Notes: generated from the sequence alone by a model not told the origin. DNA of 10,754 bases from Candidatus Altimarinota bacterium (GCA_020630245.1 JAHDBZ010000032.1:1224-11977), one strand, 5' to 3'; counted from the first letter of the stretch, positions 1-6,605 are shown. Program-made: numbers and translations.

Positions 1-1129
1 TCATCACCTCCACATCCTGTTCTCGCAACCCCGCAAAGTTTACCCGACCGCTACGTGGCATATATACGCCGTGGTCTTTTCGCAGTGCCAGGACCTGCGC
101 TTCGGTGAGGTTCGTAATGGCAAACATTCCGCGGGCCGATTCCCAGTTGGGTCTTAGGCGGGGTGGTAGAGCCTCAATGAGCCATTTGCGGCGTTTATTG
201 ATCGATTCACGGGCATCGGTTAGGTTCTGCTGCCATTCAGCAAAAAGATCTGGCGTACTGAAGATTTTGTACATCAGTTCCGCTCCGAAGCTGCCGGGCA
301 TCGAGATACTAGCCCTCACGAGTGCTTGAAGGTTCGATTCGATGTTATGCTTCTCGTCGGCATCCCGTGATTTGAGTAGTAGCGTCCCGAGACGATGACG
401 GTAGAGCGTGGCACATTTACTAAAACTAAGTCCGATCGAGACATGCTCGAGGGCGTCCCAAAGCTTTCGAACCCAGTCGCGATCGTCTTCCCAAGACTCC
501 CCATAGCCCCAGTAAGCAAAATCAATAAAGACATTGATGTCTTTGGCTTTCATGGCGGGGATGAGGCGATCGAGATCTTCTGTGGTGAGATTCTGCCCGG
601 TTGGGTTGTGCGTACGACCACCGTGGATGAGCAGAGTGTCCTTGGATTCCATGTCTTCTATAGCGGCGAGGTAGTTGTCAACGCTGGCCTGACCGTCTTG
701 GGTCCAATGACTGAAAGTCTTGAGATCGTGTGGCTGGAGAAGGGGTACATGATTGCTCCAGGTCGGGACTCCGATGAAGATGCGCCCTTCGCCGCGGGCT
801 TTATGGATGAGATCCGCGTAGAGTCCACAGGCTTGGGTTCCCCCTACGGTTTGTTGCAGGGCAATATTATCATGGCTGATACCTGGTAGTAGATGATTGG
901 CTACTTGTGCTAGAAAATCACGGTGTCCTTGCATCGGGATATAATTGTGATTGGCGTGTTGTACCTGCTTAGCTGCGTTTTGCACGGCGGAAAAGACCAC
1001 CGGTTGGGCTTGCTCATCCATATACAAGCCAACGGCCAGATAGACTTTTTGATCACGAGGGTCAGCTTGGAACTTCGCATCCAGGGCGAAGATTGGATCG
1101 GCTGGCAGCGGGGTGAGGGGGGTCCACAT
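1..1129 (-). CDS. Class I aspartate/aromatic-amino-acid aminotransferase (3' end outside window)
   Basis: PLP-dependent transaminase of the AspC/TyrB group. It moves an amino group between aspartate or aromatic amino acids and 2-oxo acids in the cytosol. I translated the minus strand from ATG at 1129-1127; 376 codons are visible, against about 396 residues for E. coli AspC, so only the last ~20 are missing. Visible landmarks are GGT at 96-98, HNPTG at 174-178 (cofactor-binding Asn175), DFAYWG at 203-208 (Asp203, Tyr206), SFSK with the PLP lysine at 238, LYRHRLG with the phosphate-contacting Arg246, Arg272, and SGRVNFAG with Arg362. The spacing Lys238-Arg246-Arg272 equals the classical 258-266-292, and Arg362 matches Arg386, so both substrate-carboxylate arginines are present. 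Residues 10-36 also resemble the AspC N-terminus. There is no Shine-Dalgarno before the start. Family assignment is firm; aspartate versus aromatic preference cannot be decided. Confidence 0.93.
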   Translation of the reverse strand, partial: MWTPLTPLPADPIFALDAKFQADPRDQKVYLAVGLYMDEQAQPVVFSAVQNAAKQVQHANHNYIPMQGHRDFLAQVANHLLPGISHDNIALQQTVGGTQACGLYADLIHKARGEGRIFIGVPTWSNHVPLLQPHDLKTFSHWTQDGQASVDNYLAAIEDMESKDTLLIHGGRTHNPTGQNLTTEDLDRLIPAMKAKDINVFIDFAYWGYGESWEDDRDWVRKLWDALEHVSIGLSFSKCATLYRHRLGTLLLKSRDADEKHNIESNLQALVRASISMPGSFGAELMYKIFSTPDLFAEWQQNLTDARESINKRRKWLIEALPPRLRPNWESARGMFAITNLTEAQVLALRKDHGVYMPRSGRVNFAGLREQDVEVM

Positions 1130-1147
1130 CGGAGATGAGTGTATAGA

Positions 1148-1172
1148 AAAAGGCTCGCTTGGCGAGCCTTTT
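1148..1172 (-). terminator. Rho-independent terminator downstream of the RRM gene
   Basis: The arms AAAAGGCTCGC (1148-1158) and GCGAGCCTTTT (1162-1172) form an 11-bp perfect stem with a 3-nt loop. On the minus strand it is followed by a T run (TTTTTC), the classic intrinsic form. It lies downstream of the minus-strand RRM gene and only 18 bp before the aminotransferase ATG, so it should separate the two transcripts. A shorter T run on the plus strand could make it bidirectional. Confidence 0.8.
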
Positions 1173-1188
1173 CAACATATCAAGAGTT

Positions 1189-1218
1189 AACACCGGGTGT
1201 CTATGGACACCCGGTGTT
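1189..1218. repeat. Perfect 13-bp inverted repeat (hairpin) after the RRM gene
   Basis: AACACCGGGTGTC (1189-1201) and its exact reverse complement (1206-1218) surround a 4-nt loop. It starts 7 bp beyond the RRM stop codon and lacks a T tract, so it is not a standard terminator by itself. It may protect the mRNA 3' end from exonucleases or assist the second hairpin at 1148-1172. Protein binding to the DNA palindrome is an alternative. Confidence 0.75.
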
Positions 1219-1224
1219 GAGATT

Positions 1225-1473
1225 CTAGTCTCGTTCTCGAGCTTCGTTGACGATAAGTGCTCGTCCTTGAACTTCTTTTTCGTTCATTTCTGCGATAGCA
1301 GCGTCTGCGTCAGCAGCGTTTACGAACGTAACGAAACCAAAACCGCGAGAGCGGCCTGTGTCTCGTTCTAGGATGACAACAGCGTCGTCGATTTCCCCGA
1401 AGCTCTCAAAGGCGGCTCGGAGGTCGTCAGAGTTCATGCTCCAACTTAGGTTACCTACAAATAGTTTTTTCAT
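1225..1473 (-). CDS. Single-RRM RNA-binding protein
   Basis: A small (82-residue) cytoplasmic RNA-binding protein made of one RRM and little else, like the glycine-poor single-RRM proteins of cyanobacteria and other bacteria. RNP2 is LFVGNL at 4-9 and RNP1 is RGFGFVTF at 43-50, each with its aromatic RNA-stacking residues. The loop before RNP1 (ERDTGRSRG) is typical. I start it at ATG 1473-1471 because MKKLFVGNLSW is the usual RRM N-terminus. The frame stays open 20 codons further to an ATG at 1533, but those residues look like translated leader. Bacterial RRM proteins of this type are often linked to cold or stress response and RNA chaperoning; that role is inference here. It is followed by two hairpins and preceded by a long AT-rich leader. 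Confidence 0.92.
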   Translation of the reverse strand: MKKLFVGNLSWSMNSDDLRAAFESFGEIDDAVVILERDTGRSRGFGFVTFVNAADADAAIAEMNEKEVQGRALIVNEARERD

Positions 1474-1613
1474 AGTGAAAGAAAAACTTAAGAAATATTT
1501 TTGCCGGGGGGAGAACTTAAGCTTTCTTTTCAATTCAAAATCTTACCTTCTAACCGCGAACAATTCAGAGCTTAAGAACCAAACCCCTCAAGTAAAGCAG
1601 TTTTAGGACTTTA
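1474..1613 (-). promoter_or_regulatory. AT-rich upstream/leader region of the RRM gene
   Basis: This 140-bp gap between the DM13 lipoprotein stop and the RRM start has no convincing gene. It holds three CTTAAG palindromes at 1487-1492, 1516-1521 and 1571-1576. CTTAAGCT (1516-1523) and AGCTTAAG (1569-1576) are exact reverse complements and could pair in the mRNA leader. A C-run (GGGGGG on the plus strand, 1505-1510) lies near the middle. I found no strong -35/-10 pair. It probably carries the RRM promoter and a structured 5' leader. Confidence 0.35.
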
Positions 1614-2561
1614 TTACAGATTGGCGTAGCCAAAGAGATAGCCAAAGGCGCGACACCAAATCACAACAGAGGCCCCATAAGCTTCCCAATCTGCTTTTGA
1701 GATTTTGTACATTTGAGCGCCGTTTGTGCTACTAAGCGCACTCACCAGCTTCATGCGGCTGACATCGGCGCCTTTCTTGGATTGTGGTCCAAAGCTCTGT
1801 GGTTGGCTAATGTAGACGTAGAGATCCGGTCCTGGCGAAGTCGCAAAATTGCCCTGAAATTCAAGGATAATGTCATCTCCTTTTTCAAGAATTCGAATGT
1901 TTCCACTCGCGTCGTGACCTGCATCGATACCAACAAAGGAGCCACTACTGATCTGTGTTACGGCGTTCGCTTGCGCCGCTACTTCGGCGGCTACGGCCGC
2001 TTGTTCTATTTGAGCGGCGGCTTGTTCGGCAGCATAAGCAGCGGCTTCTTCGGCTGATAATTCTGGTTCTGGTTCGGTTGTGTTTTCAGGTGCTGGCGTT
2101 TCTTCTGCCGTAGGAGCGACAGGATCTTCAACCGCTGGTGTGTCTTGAGCTTCATCGATGAGTGGTTCTCCCTGAGCTGCCGTTTTTTGTTCGGCGGTAA
2201 GTGGGTCAATTTCTTCTGTTATTTGTGGCTCTCCTTGGGCAGCCGCTAGTTGTTCTGGGGTTAAGGTTTCTGCTGATGCTTCTGAGATACTTGGTTCTTC
2301 TGTTGTGATGGATTCCACTACTTCGACCGAAGTTTCAGTCGTTGGGGTTTTATCAATTTCCGTTTCCGCGGTTTCTATTACCTCTGGGACAAGTTCTTCT
2401 ATAACTTCGACGACTTCTGGAATTTCAGGTGCTTCTAGTGGTGTGCTTTCAGCGACTGGCTCTGGAGAGGTCGGAACGGAGGTTGGGTTTTGTGTTTGCG
2501 GATTAGAGCTACAAGCCGCTAGAAAAATGACAGCGAGGCCGATAGTGAGAAATTTAAGCAT
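1614..2561 (-). CDS. Lipoprotein with acidic low-complexity stalk and C-terminal DM13 domain
   Basis: A 315-residue secreted protein predicted to be lipid-anchored. Residues 1-17 form a type II signal peptide with lipobox LAAC and the lipidated Cys17. Residues 18 to about 165 are rich in Pro, Glu, Thr and Ser, a flexible surface stalk. It includes a duplicated unit at 100-116 and 121-137 (LTxEQxxAAQGEPxIxE, period 21). Residues 170-200 are Ala/Glu-rich and probably helical. Residues 205-315 match the DM13 fold: GSFVGIDAGHDASG, then GPDLYVYIS at 244-252, and IWCRAFGYLFG near the end with the conserved Cys303 of the family. DM13 has been proposed to act in redox or electron transfer, based mainly on fused domains; activity here is unknown. 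The base before the ATG is within a pyrimidine-rich leader with no Shine-Dalgarno. It diverges from the PemK-like gene. Confidence 0.88.
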   Translation of the reverse strand: MLKFLTIGLAVIFLAACSSNPQTQNPTSVPTSPEPVAESTPLEAPEIPEVVEVIEELVPEVIETAETEIDKTPTTETSVEVVESITTEEPSISEASAETLTPEQLAAAQGEPQITEEIDPLTAEQKTAAQGEPLIDEAQDTPAVEDPVAPTAEETPAPENTTEPEPELSAEEAAAYAAEQAAAQIEQAAVAAEVAAQANAVTQISSGSFVGIDAGHDASGNIRILEKGDDIILEFQGNFATSPGPDLYVYISQPQSFGPQSKKGADVSRMKLVSALSSTNGAQMYKISKADWEAYGASVVIWCRAFGYLFGYANL

Positions 2562-2696
2562 GGTGAGGAGGATTAAAGTCTTCGTTTCAACTATTAGCTT
2601 AGATTCCCTTTCTTATGGGTCAAACAGAAGTAGTAGTTAAGTTAACATGAAGATGCAGACTTGTTTTGTGTTCTAGAAGGTTTAAGACGGATCGAA

Positions 2697-3086
2697 ATGA
2701 TTAATTTATTTGATGTCTGGAATCGAAAGAAGCAAAACATACACCAACAGCAGAAACGTATTCATTTTAACGAAGGAGATATTTGGTGGGTGCAGTTTGG
2801 GCAAAACATTGGTAATGAAATTTTTGGTAAAGGGCGTGATTTTGCTCGACCAAGATTAGTAATAAAAAAAGTTTTTAGTAATGCTGTTCTGATAGTACCA
2901 TTAAGTACGAAACAGAAGACAGGTAGTTACTACACTGAATTTGTTGATACTGCTGGAAATCTTCAAATCGCTTCGCTACATCAGATTCGATATATTGATG
3001 TTCGTAGGTTTCAGCATCGAGTTTCTCGTTGTAGAAAGCAGGACCTTCGTAAAATAAAAGATGCTTTGGCAGCGCTAATAAAATAA
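2697..3086 (+). CDS. PemK/MazF-family protein (possible mRNA interferase)
   Basis: A 129-residue protein of the PemK/MazF fold, whose classic members are toxins that cut single-stranded mRNA. Matching segments are GDIWWVQFG at 27-35, RPRLVIKK at 51-58, VPLSTKQK at 67-74 and SLHQIRYIDVRRF at 93-105, in the family order. An N-terminal extension (NLFDVWNRKKQNIH) precedes the usual start. The ATG at 2697 is chosen because the open frame before it (to TTG 2661) has no family resemblance. No antitoxin-like gene is adjacent: upstream is a divergent lipoprotein and downstream a helicase. By eye the gene is clearly more AT-rich than its neighbours, consistent with horizontal gain. Whether it is an active toxin, and whether its partner lies elsewhere, cannot be told from this window. 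Confidence 0.85.
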   Translation: MINLFDVWNRKKQNIHQQQKRIHFNEGDIWWVQFGQNIGNEIFGKGRDFARPRLVIKKVFSNAVLIVPLSTKQKTGSYYTEFVDTAGNLQIASLHQIRYIDVRRFQHRVSRCRKQDLRKIKDALAALIK

Positions 3087-3104
3087 CCCCCGCCGAGGCG
3101 AGGG
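3087..3104. repeat. GC-rich imperfect hairpin after the PemK-like gene
   Basis: CCCCCGCCGAGGCGAGGG begins directly after the PemK-like stop codon and can fold into CGC/GCG with outer CCC/GGG pairs around a mismatch. No T run follows on the plus strand, so it is a weak terminator candidate for the gene before it. On the minus strand it is followed by TTATTTTATT, but no minus-strand gene is seen that would need it. Confidence 0.3.
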
Positions 3105-3180
3105 AGCCACCAATGGCATAGACCAAAGGAGTAAACTTGTATCATAACTCTATTCAAAAGACCCTTACACCGCAAATAAT

Positions 3181-4518
3181 ATGCTCCAATCCACCGCACT
3201 TTCTGTCCTAAAAACAGGCGTGAATGTTTTTTTGACCGGTTCGGCGGGGGCGGGGAAGACTTATGTTCTCAATCAGTACATTGAGTATTTGAAGGCCAAT
3301 GGGGTACCACTGGCTATCACCGCTTCCACTGGAATTGCCGCGACTCATATCAACGGACAAACGATTCACTCGTGGTCAGGATTGGGGATTAAAGATGAAT
3401 TGACCGACAAAGACCTCGATAAGATTGCTAAGCGCAAAGTCGTGCGGGAACGTCTCGAAAAAGTCGAAGTTTTGATTATCGATGAAGTTTCGATGTTATC
3501 ACTTCAAAACCTAGAGTGTATCAATCAGATCCTGCAGTTTTTCAAAATCAATCGAAAGCCTTTTGGTGGGATCCAGGTGATCTTGTGCGGAGATTTTTTT
3601 CAGCTCCCGCCAGTGACACGTGAACGAATCCCAAACTGGCAGAAGTTTGCCTTTATGGCGCCTGTCTGGGTCGAAGCTGAGATGAAGGTTTGCTATCTCA
3701 CCGAACAGTATCGACAGGATGATTTTGGTTTGCTGACCTTGCTCAACGAGATCCGCTCAGGAGAAGTTTCGGACAGCTCTCAGGATTTGCTGATGGAAAA
3801 GCTCGAAGACTCACAACACCGCCAGGACGAACAATCGATCAAACTTTTCACGCACAATGCCGACGTCGAAGCCGTCAATCTCGAAATGTTGGCCAACCTA
3901 GAAGGGAAAACTGAGCACTACTATGCTTATCTGGACGGGGATGATTCGCTGGTCGAAAGTCTGCGTAAGTCTGTCCTGGCGCCAGAACATCTCAAACTCA
4001 AAGAAGGCGCGCAGGTAATTTTTGTTAAAAACAACTTCGAACTCGGTTACCTCAACGGAACACTTGGCACGATCATTGGGTTTAATACTGACGGCTGGCC
4101 CGTCGTCGAAGACCTTGATGGTCATGAGATTCTGGCCAAGCCAGAAGACTGGAGCATCGTCAATGAATATCACCAGCCGGTAGCAACCTATTCCCAGGTG
4201 CCGTTGCGTTTGGCCTGGGCGATTACCGTGCATAAGTCTCAGGGGATGACCCTCGACGCGGCGGTGATCGATCTGTCCAAGACTTTTGAGCCGGGGCAGG
4301 GCTACGTCGCTTTGTCCAGGGTTAAGACCTGGGGAGGTTTAACCCTTAAAGGCTGCAATGATCGAGCCCTGCAGATGGATCCATTGGTGAGGAAGGCCGA
4401 TGAACGATTCCAAGAGCTGTCGACGGACAACGAACGCGGTTATCTCGCTTTAGATGCCAAAGTTCTCGAAGAATTACAAACGACTTTCATCACGCGCGTA
4501 GGCGGGCAGACTTTGTAA
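3181..4518 (+). CDS. Pif1/RecD-like superfamily 1B DNA helicase
   Basis: A 445-residue ATP-dependent helicase of the Pif1 group, expected to unwind DNA 5'-to-3' during replication or repair. The SF1 motifs occur in order: Walker A GSAGAGKT at 20-27, motif Ia TASTGIAA at 47-54, Walker B LIIDEVSM at 98-105, motif III GDFFQLPPV at 137-145, motif IV EQYRQ at 175-179, motif V AWAITVHKSQGMTLD at 345-359, and motif VI YVALSR at 375-380 with the arginine finger. It lacks the accessory C-terminal domains often fused to bacterial Pif1 proteins, so it is a minimal core. ATG 3181 is the first possible start after an in-frame TAA at 3145-3147. It has no Shine-Dalgarno; an AAAGGAG at 3125-3131 is too far away and out of register. 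A TATCAT box at 3140-3145 could be its -10 element. Confidence 0.94.
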   Translation: MLQSTALSVLKTGVNVFLTGSAGAGKTYVLNQYIEYLKANGVPLAITASTGIAATHINGQTIHSWSGLGIKDELTDKDLDKIAKRKVVRERLEKVEVLIIDEVSMLSLQNLECINQILQFFKINRKPFGGIQVILCGDFFQLPPVTRERIPNWQKFAFMAPVWVEAEMKVCYLTEQYRQDDFGLLTLLNEIRSGEVSDSSQDLLMEKLEDSQHRQDEQSIKLFTHNADVEAVNLEMLANLEGKTEHYYAYLDGDDSLVESLRKSVLAPEHLKLKEGAQVIFVKNNFELGYLNGTLGTIIGFNTDGWPVVEDLDGHEILAKPEDWSIVNEYHQPVATYSQVPLRLAWAITVHKSQGMTLDAAVIDLSKTFEPGQGYVALSRVKTWGGLTLKGCNDRALQMDPLVRKADERFQELSTDNERGYLALDAKVLEELQTTFITRVGGQTL

Positions 4519-4599
4519 ATGTTTTAATGTTGCAATGTTGTAATGTTGAGATAGATCTTCCCTTAATTGTGTCATTCTAACATCGTAAAATTGTAACAT
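4519..4599. repeat. Facing arrays of an 8-bp repeat (ATGTTNNN)
   Basis: The gap after the helicase stop codon contains four forward octamers at 4519-4550 (ATGTTTTA, ATGTTGCA, ATGTTGTA, ATGTTGAG). A 17-bp spacer follows, then four octamers in the opposite orientation at 4568-4599, whose reverse complements are ATGTTACA, ATTTTACG, ATGTTAGA and ATGACACA. The last is the most decayed. Each arm is 32 bp, so the whole is an imperfect inverted repeat able to form a long hairpin. It may terminate the helicase transcript or be an interspersed repeat. A related array lies at 6617-6656. Confidence 0.7.
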
Positions 4600-4622
4600 T
4601 GCCTTTAGGTCTGTGTTAGAAT
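4591..4622 (+). promoter_or_regulatory. Extended -10 promoter for a leaderless transcript of the zinc-ribbon gene
   Basis: TAGAAT at 4617-4622, preceded by TG and one base (TGTTAGAAT), matches an extended -10 element. Only six bases separate it from ATG 4629, so transcription should begin at or next to the A of the start codon. A possible -35, TTGTAA at 4591-4596, is 20 bp upstream, longer than ideal, and lies inside the inverted octamer array. Confidence 0.5.
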
Positions 4623-4628
4623 AGCGAT

Positions 4629-5852
4629 ATGAAAATTTTCGCACCGCTTCGCAATGTTAAAAATCGTCTGACCAAAATTGGGGAAGATGAACCACTCAAT
4701 TTTCTCTCGATCCTGGTAATTATTGCCCTGGATATCTTTGTGTTGTGGAATGTGTTTCAGGGGCTGGACATGCAGACCCGACAGTTAGTTTCGCCAAGTG
4801 ACGCGGTGCCATATCAGTGTCAAAATTTGACCGATGTCAATAAATGGAATGACGATACGCGTTGGCAAAAGGTCTATTCGGTCTTGGAAAAAAACACTTC
4901 TTATTACTACAGCGGTCACCGCAAGCACCTGGTCAACGAAAGTCGAAACAATCAGATCGTGCCGGCTTGTCGAGCAGTTTACGATGCGGCGGATGCGTTT
5001 CGTGGTGAGACGGGTCTAAAATCTAAATTAACGGAGATCAGAGCTCTTGAACGTTCGATTTCGTCGCTTAACAGCCAGATAAACCAGCGTCGTGATCAGT
5101 ATGACACGACTTTGTTAGAAACGATTGCGGGGCAGACAGAGGATCTTTCTATTACTACGAGTACTGCTGATCAAACACGTAGTGATATCGAAACGCGCCA
5201 AGCCGGTGTCTCTCGGTTGCAGTCGCAGATTACATCACTGCGTACTCAGATCATGAGTGATCCAGCGACGCGCTCTTTCCTGGAAACGCTGCAGACCAAT
5301 CGTGAGACGATTACTTCCGAGCTCAAAACTCGCAAGTTTTGGTATCCGCTCAAGCGCTTGGCCTTCCAGCTAGTGTTCTTGTTGCCACTGTTGATCGTCT
5401 TTGGACTACTGTACAAATGGGCGGTCAAAAAAGGCCGACCACTATTGACGCTGATTTTCTCTCACATCCTAGTGATCGTGTGTATACCGATTATCATTGA
5501 GTTTTTCCGTCTCTTTCTAGAGATCATACCGTTTCACTTCTTTGCGGATTTCTTGGACCTCCTAGAAGCACTGGGCTTGGTGGCTTTATGGAGCTATTTA
5601 CTGATCCTCTTTGGGATTGCAGTGGCACTCTTTGTCATCTACCTAGCTCAGAAAAAACTCTTCTCTCGAGAACGCATGCAACTCAAGCGAGTTGGGAAAC
5701 AACAGTGTGTGCACTGTGGAGCCAAGCAAATTGAGCTCACCGCGCATTGTTACAAATGTGGCCGAGAAAATATGGAGTCTTGTCGACACTGCAAAACCCT
5801 GACCTATTCAGGCGGGGCGTTTTGTCGCGGCTGCGGGAAGTCTGATTTCTAG
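4629..5852 (+). CDS. Membrane protein with coiled coil and C-terminal double zinc ribbon, unknown function
   Basis: A 407-residue protein that I do not recognise as a named family. It has a TM helix at about 25-43, then a region to about 130 with Cys64 and Cys114. A long coiled coil follows at about 131-235 (ALERSISSLNSQI and similar heptads), then three TM helices at about 243-263, 272-297 and 312-340. The C-terminus is basic and then has four CxxC knuckles at 360-363, 374-377, 385-388 and 399-402, making two zinc-ribbon modules. Even TM count puts both ends on the same side; the basic N-terminus and RER/KRVGK stretch suggest the cytoplasm. The loop with the two lone cysteines and the coiled coil would then be outside. 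It ends tail-to-tail with the glycosyltransferase gene, sharing CTAG. Possible roles are envelope scaffold or sensor; this is conjecture. Confidence 0.85.
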   Translation: MKIFAPLRNVKNRLTKIGEDEPLNFLSILVIIALDIFVLWNVFQGLDMQTRQLVSPSDAVPYQCQNLTDVNKWNDDTRWQKVYSVLEKNTSYYYSGHRKHLVNESRNNQIVPACRAVYDAADAFRGETGLKSKLTEIRALERSISSLNSQINQRRDQYDTTLLETIAGQTEDLSITTSTADQTRSDIETRQAGVSRLQSQITSLRTQIMSDPATRSFLETLQTNRETITSELKTRKFWYPLKRLAFQLVFLLPLLIVFGLLYKWAVKKGRPLLTLIFSHILVIVCIPIIIEFFRLFLEIIPFHFFADFLDLLEALGLVALWSYLLILFGIAVALFVIYLAQKKLFSRERMQLKRVGKQQCVHCGAKQIELTAHCYKCGRENMESCRHCKTLTYSGGAFCRGCGKSDF

Positions 5853-6568
5853 CGAAAGTCTTGGTGTTCTTCGTGTCTGGGAGCGCCACGAAAGTGAACC
5901 CAGAGAGAATTAGTGAAATACAGGCCCGTAGTCTTGAGGTAACCCTGCTCGCGAAAACGTCGCCCGGAGGATTTAGCCGCTAGACGGAGATCAAATTTTA
6001 CCCGGCCGTGTTGGCGGGCTCGTTTCGCAATATCACTGTCGTCTCCATAAAACTTAATCTTGTGATTAAATCCCTCCATGGCCATAAGTGTCTCGCGGCG
6101 AATCGCAAAGTTCCCACCGATTACGACCGGTCGGACCAGTAGATGAAATGGATAGAGCGTGCATAGCAGACCCACGATCAGCAAATCTCGCAGATACCAC
6201 GGTAGGTCGTGGTAGATGTAGGGTCCTGACAAGCAGACTACTTTTGAATTGCGGAAGTTTTTGTGCAGGCGGTCGAGCCACCATTTGGTGACAAAGGTAT
6301 CAGCATCGAGAAATACTAGGATATCTCCCTGCGCAGCTTCAAAGCCAGTATGGCGCGCCATGGCTAGATTTTTTTCTGGTTCATGAACGATGGTCACTTC
6401 GCTAAACTGCGCTGCGATTTCGGCAGTGTTGTCGGTGCTGGCATTGTCCACGATGATTATTTCCTTCACGTGCGTGCCGAGGGCTTCGACGTTACGCTGC
6501 AAAGTATCGGCCAGGATCTTGGCTTCGTTGTGCGCGGGGATGATGACACTGATTGAGGGGGGAGTCAT
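5849..6568 (-). CDS. Family 2 (GT-A) glycosyltransferase
   Basis: A 239-residue GT2 enzyme, expected to transfer a sugar from a nucleotide-sugar donor to a glycan or lipid acceptor at the inner face of the membrane. Motifs are SVIIPAHNE at 7-15, IVDNASTDNT at 39-48, the metal-binding DAD at 88-90, GGNFAIRR at 151-158 and the GDDSD acidic box at 175-179 that carries the likely catalytic Asp. A hydrophobic patch at about 129-150 may associate with the membrane, but there is no C-terminal TM pair, so it is not a processive or dolichol-type member. The start ATG at 6568 is the first before the canonical fold and is preceded by a near -10 box. It is convergent with the zinc-ribbon gene and divergent from bipA. 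Substrate cannot be predicted. Confidence 0.93.
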   Translation of the reverse strand: MTPPSISVIIPAHNEAKILADTLQRNVEALGTHVKEIIIVDNASTDNTAEIAAQFSEVTIVHEPEKNLAMARHTGFEAAQGDILVFLDADTFVTKWWLDRLHKNFRNSKVVCLSGPYIYHDLPWYLRDLLIVGLLCTLYPFHLLVRPVVIGGNFAIRRETLMAMEGFNHKIKFYGDDSDIAKRARQHGRVKFDLRLAAKSSGRRFREQGYLKTTGLYFTNSLWVHFRGAPRHEEHQDFR

Positions 6569-6577
6569 TTCTCTGGG

Positions 6578-6605
6578 ATTGTACTATTTTGTGGTTTTGG
6601 GCCAA
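6578..6605 (-). promoter_or_regulatory. Promoter of the glycosyltransferase gene
   Basis: On the minus strand TTGGCC (6605-6600) and TACAAT (6583-6578) are separated by 16 bp. TACAAT differs from the -10 consensus at one base. Nine bases lie between it and ATG 6568, so the transcript would have a leader of only about 2-3 nt, with no room for a Shine-Dalgarno. Confidence 0.5.

Noticed and set aside
395..889. A 164-codon plus-strand open frame across the aminotransferase gene
   Set aside because: It is antisense to a strongly conserved aminotransferase and shows no recognisable motif; a coding shadow.
1474..1533. A 20-residue N-terminal extension of the RRM protein from ATG 1533
   Set aside because: The extension is Lys/Phe/Ser-rich translated leader, and the RRM begins normally at ATG 1473.
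2875..3126. Minus-strand frame beginning LVYAIGGSLASAGVILLAL, which looks like a TM helix
   Set aside because: The hydrophobic start comes from the GC-rich 3087-3126 segment and the rest is antisense to the PemK-like gene. It could be a relic of a membrane gene, but nothing supports that beyond ~20 residues.
3125..3131. AAAGGAG as a ribosome-binding site
   Set aside because: It is about 50 bases from the helicase ATG, and starts nearer to it are in a different frame that closes after a few codons.
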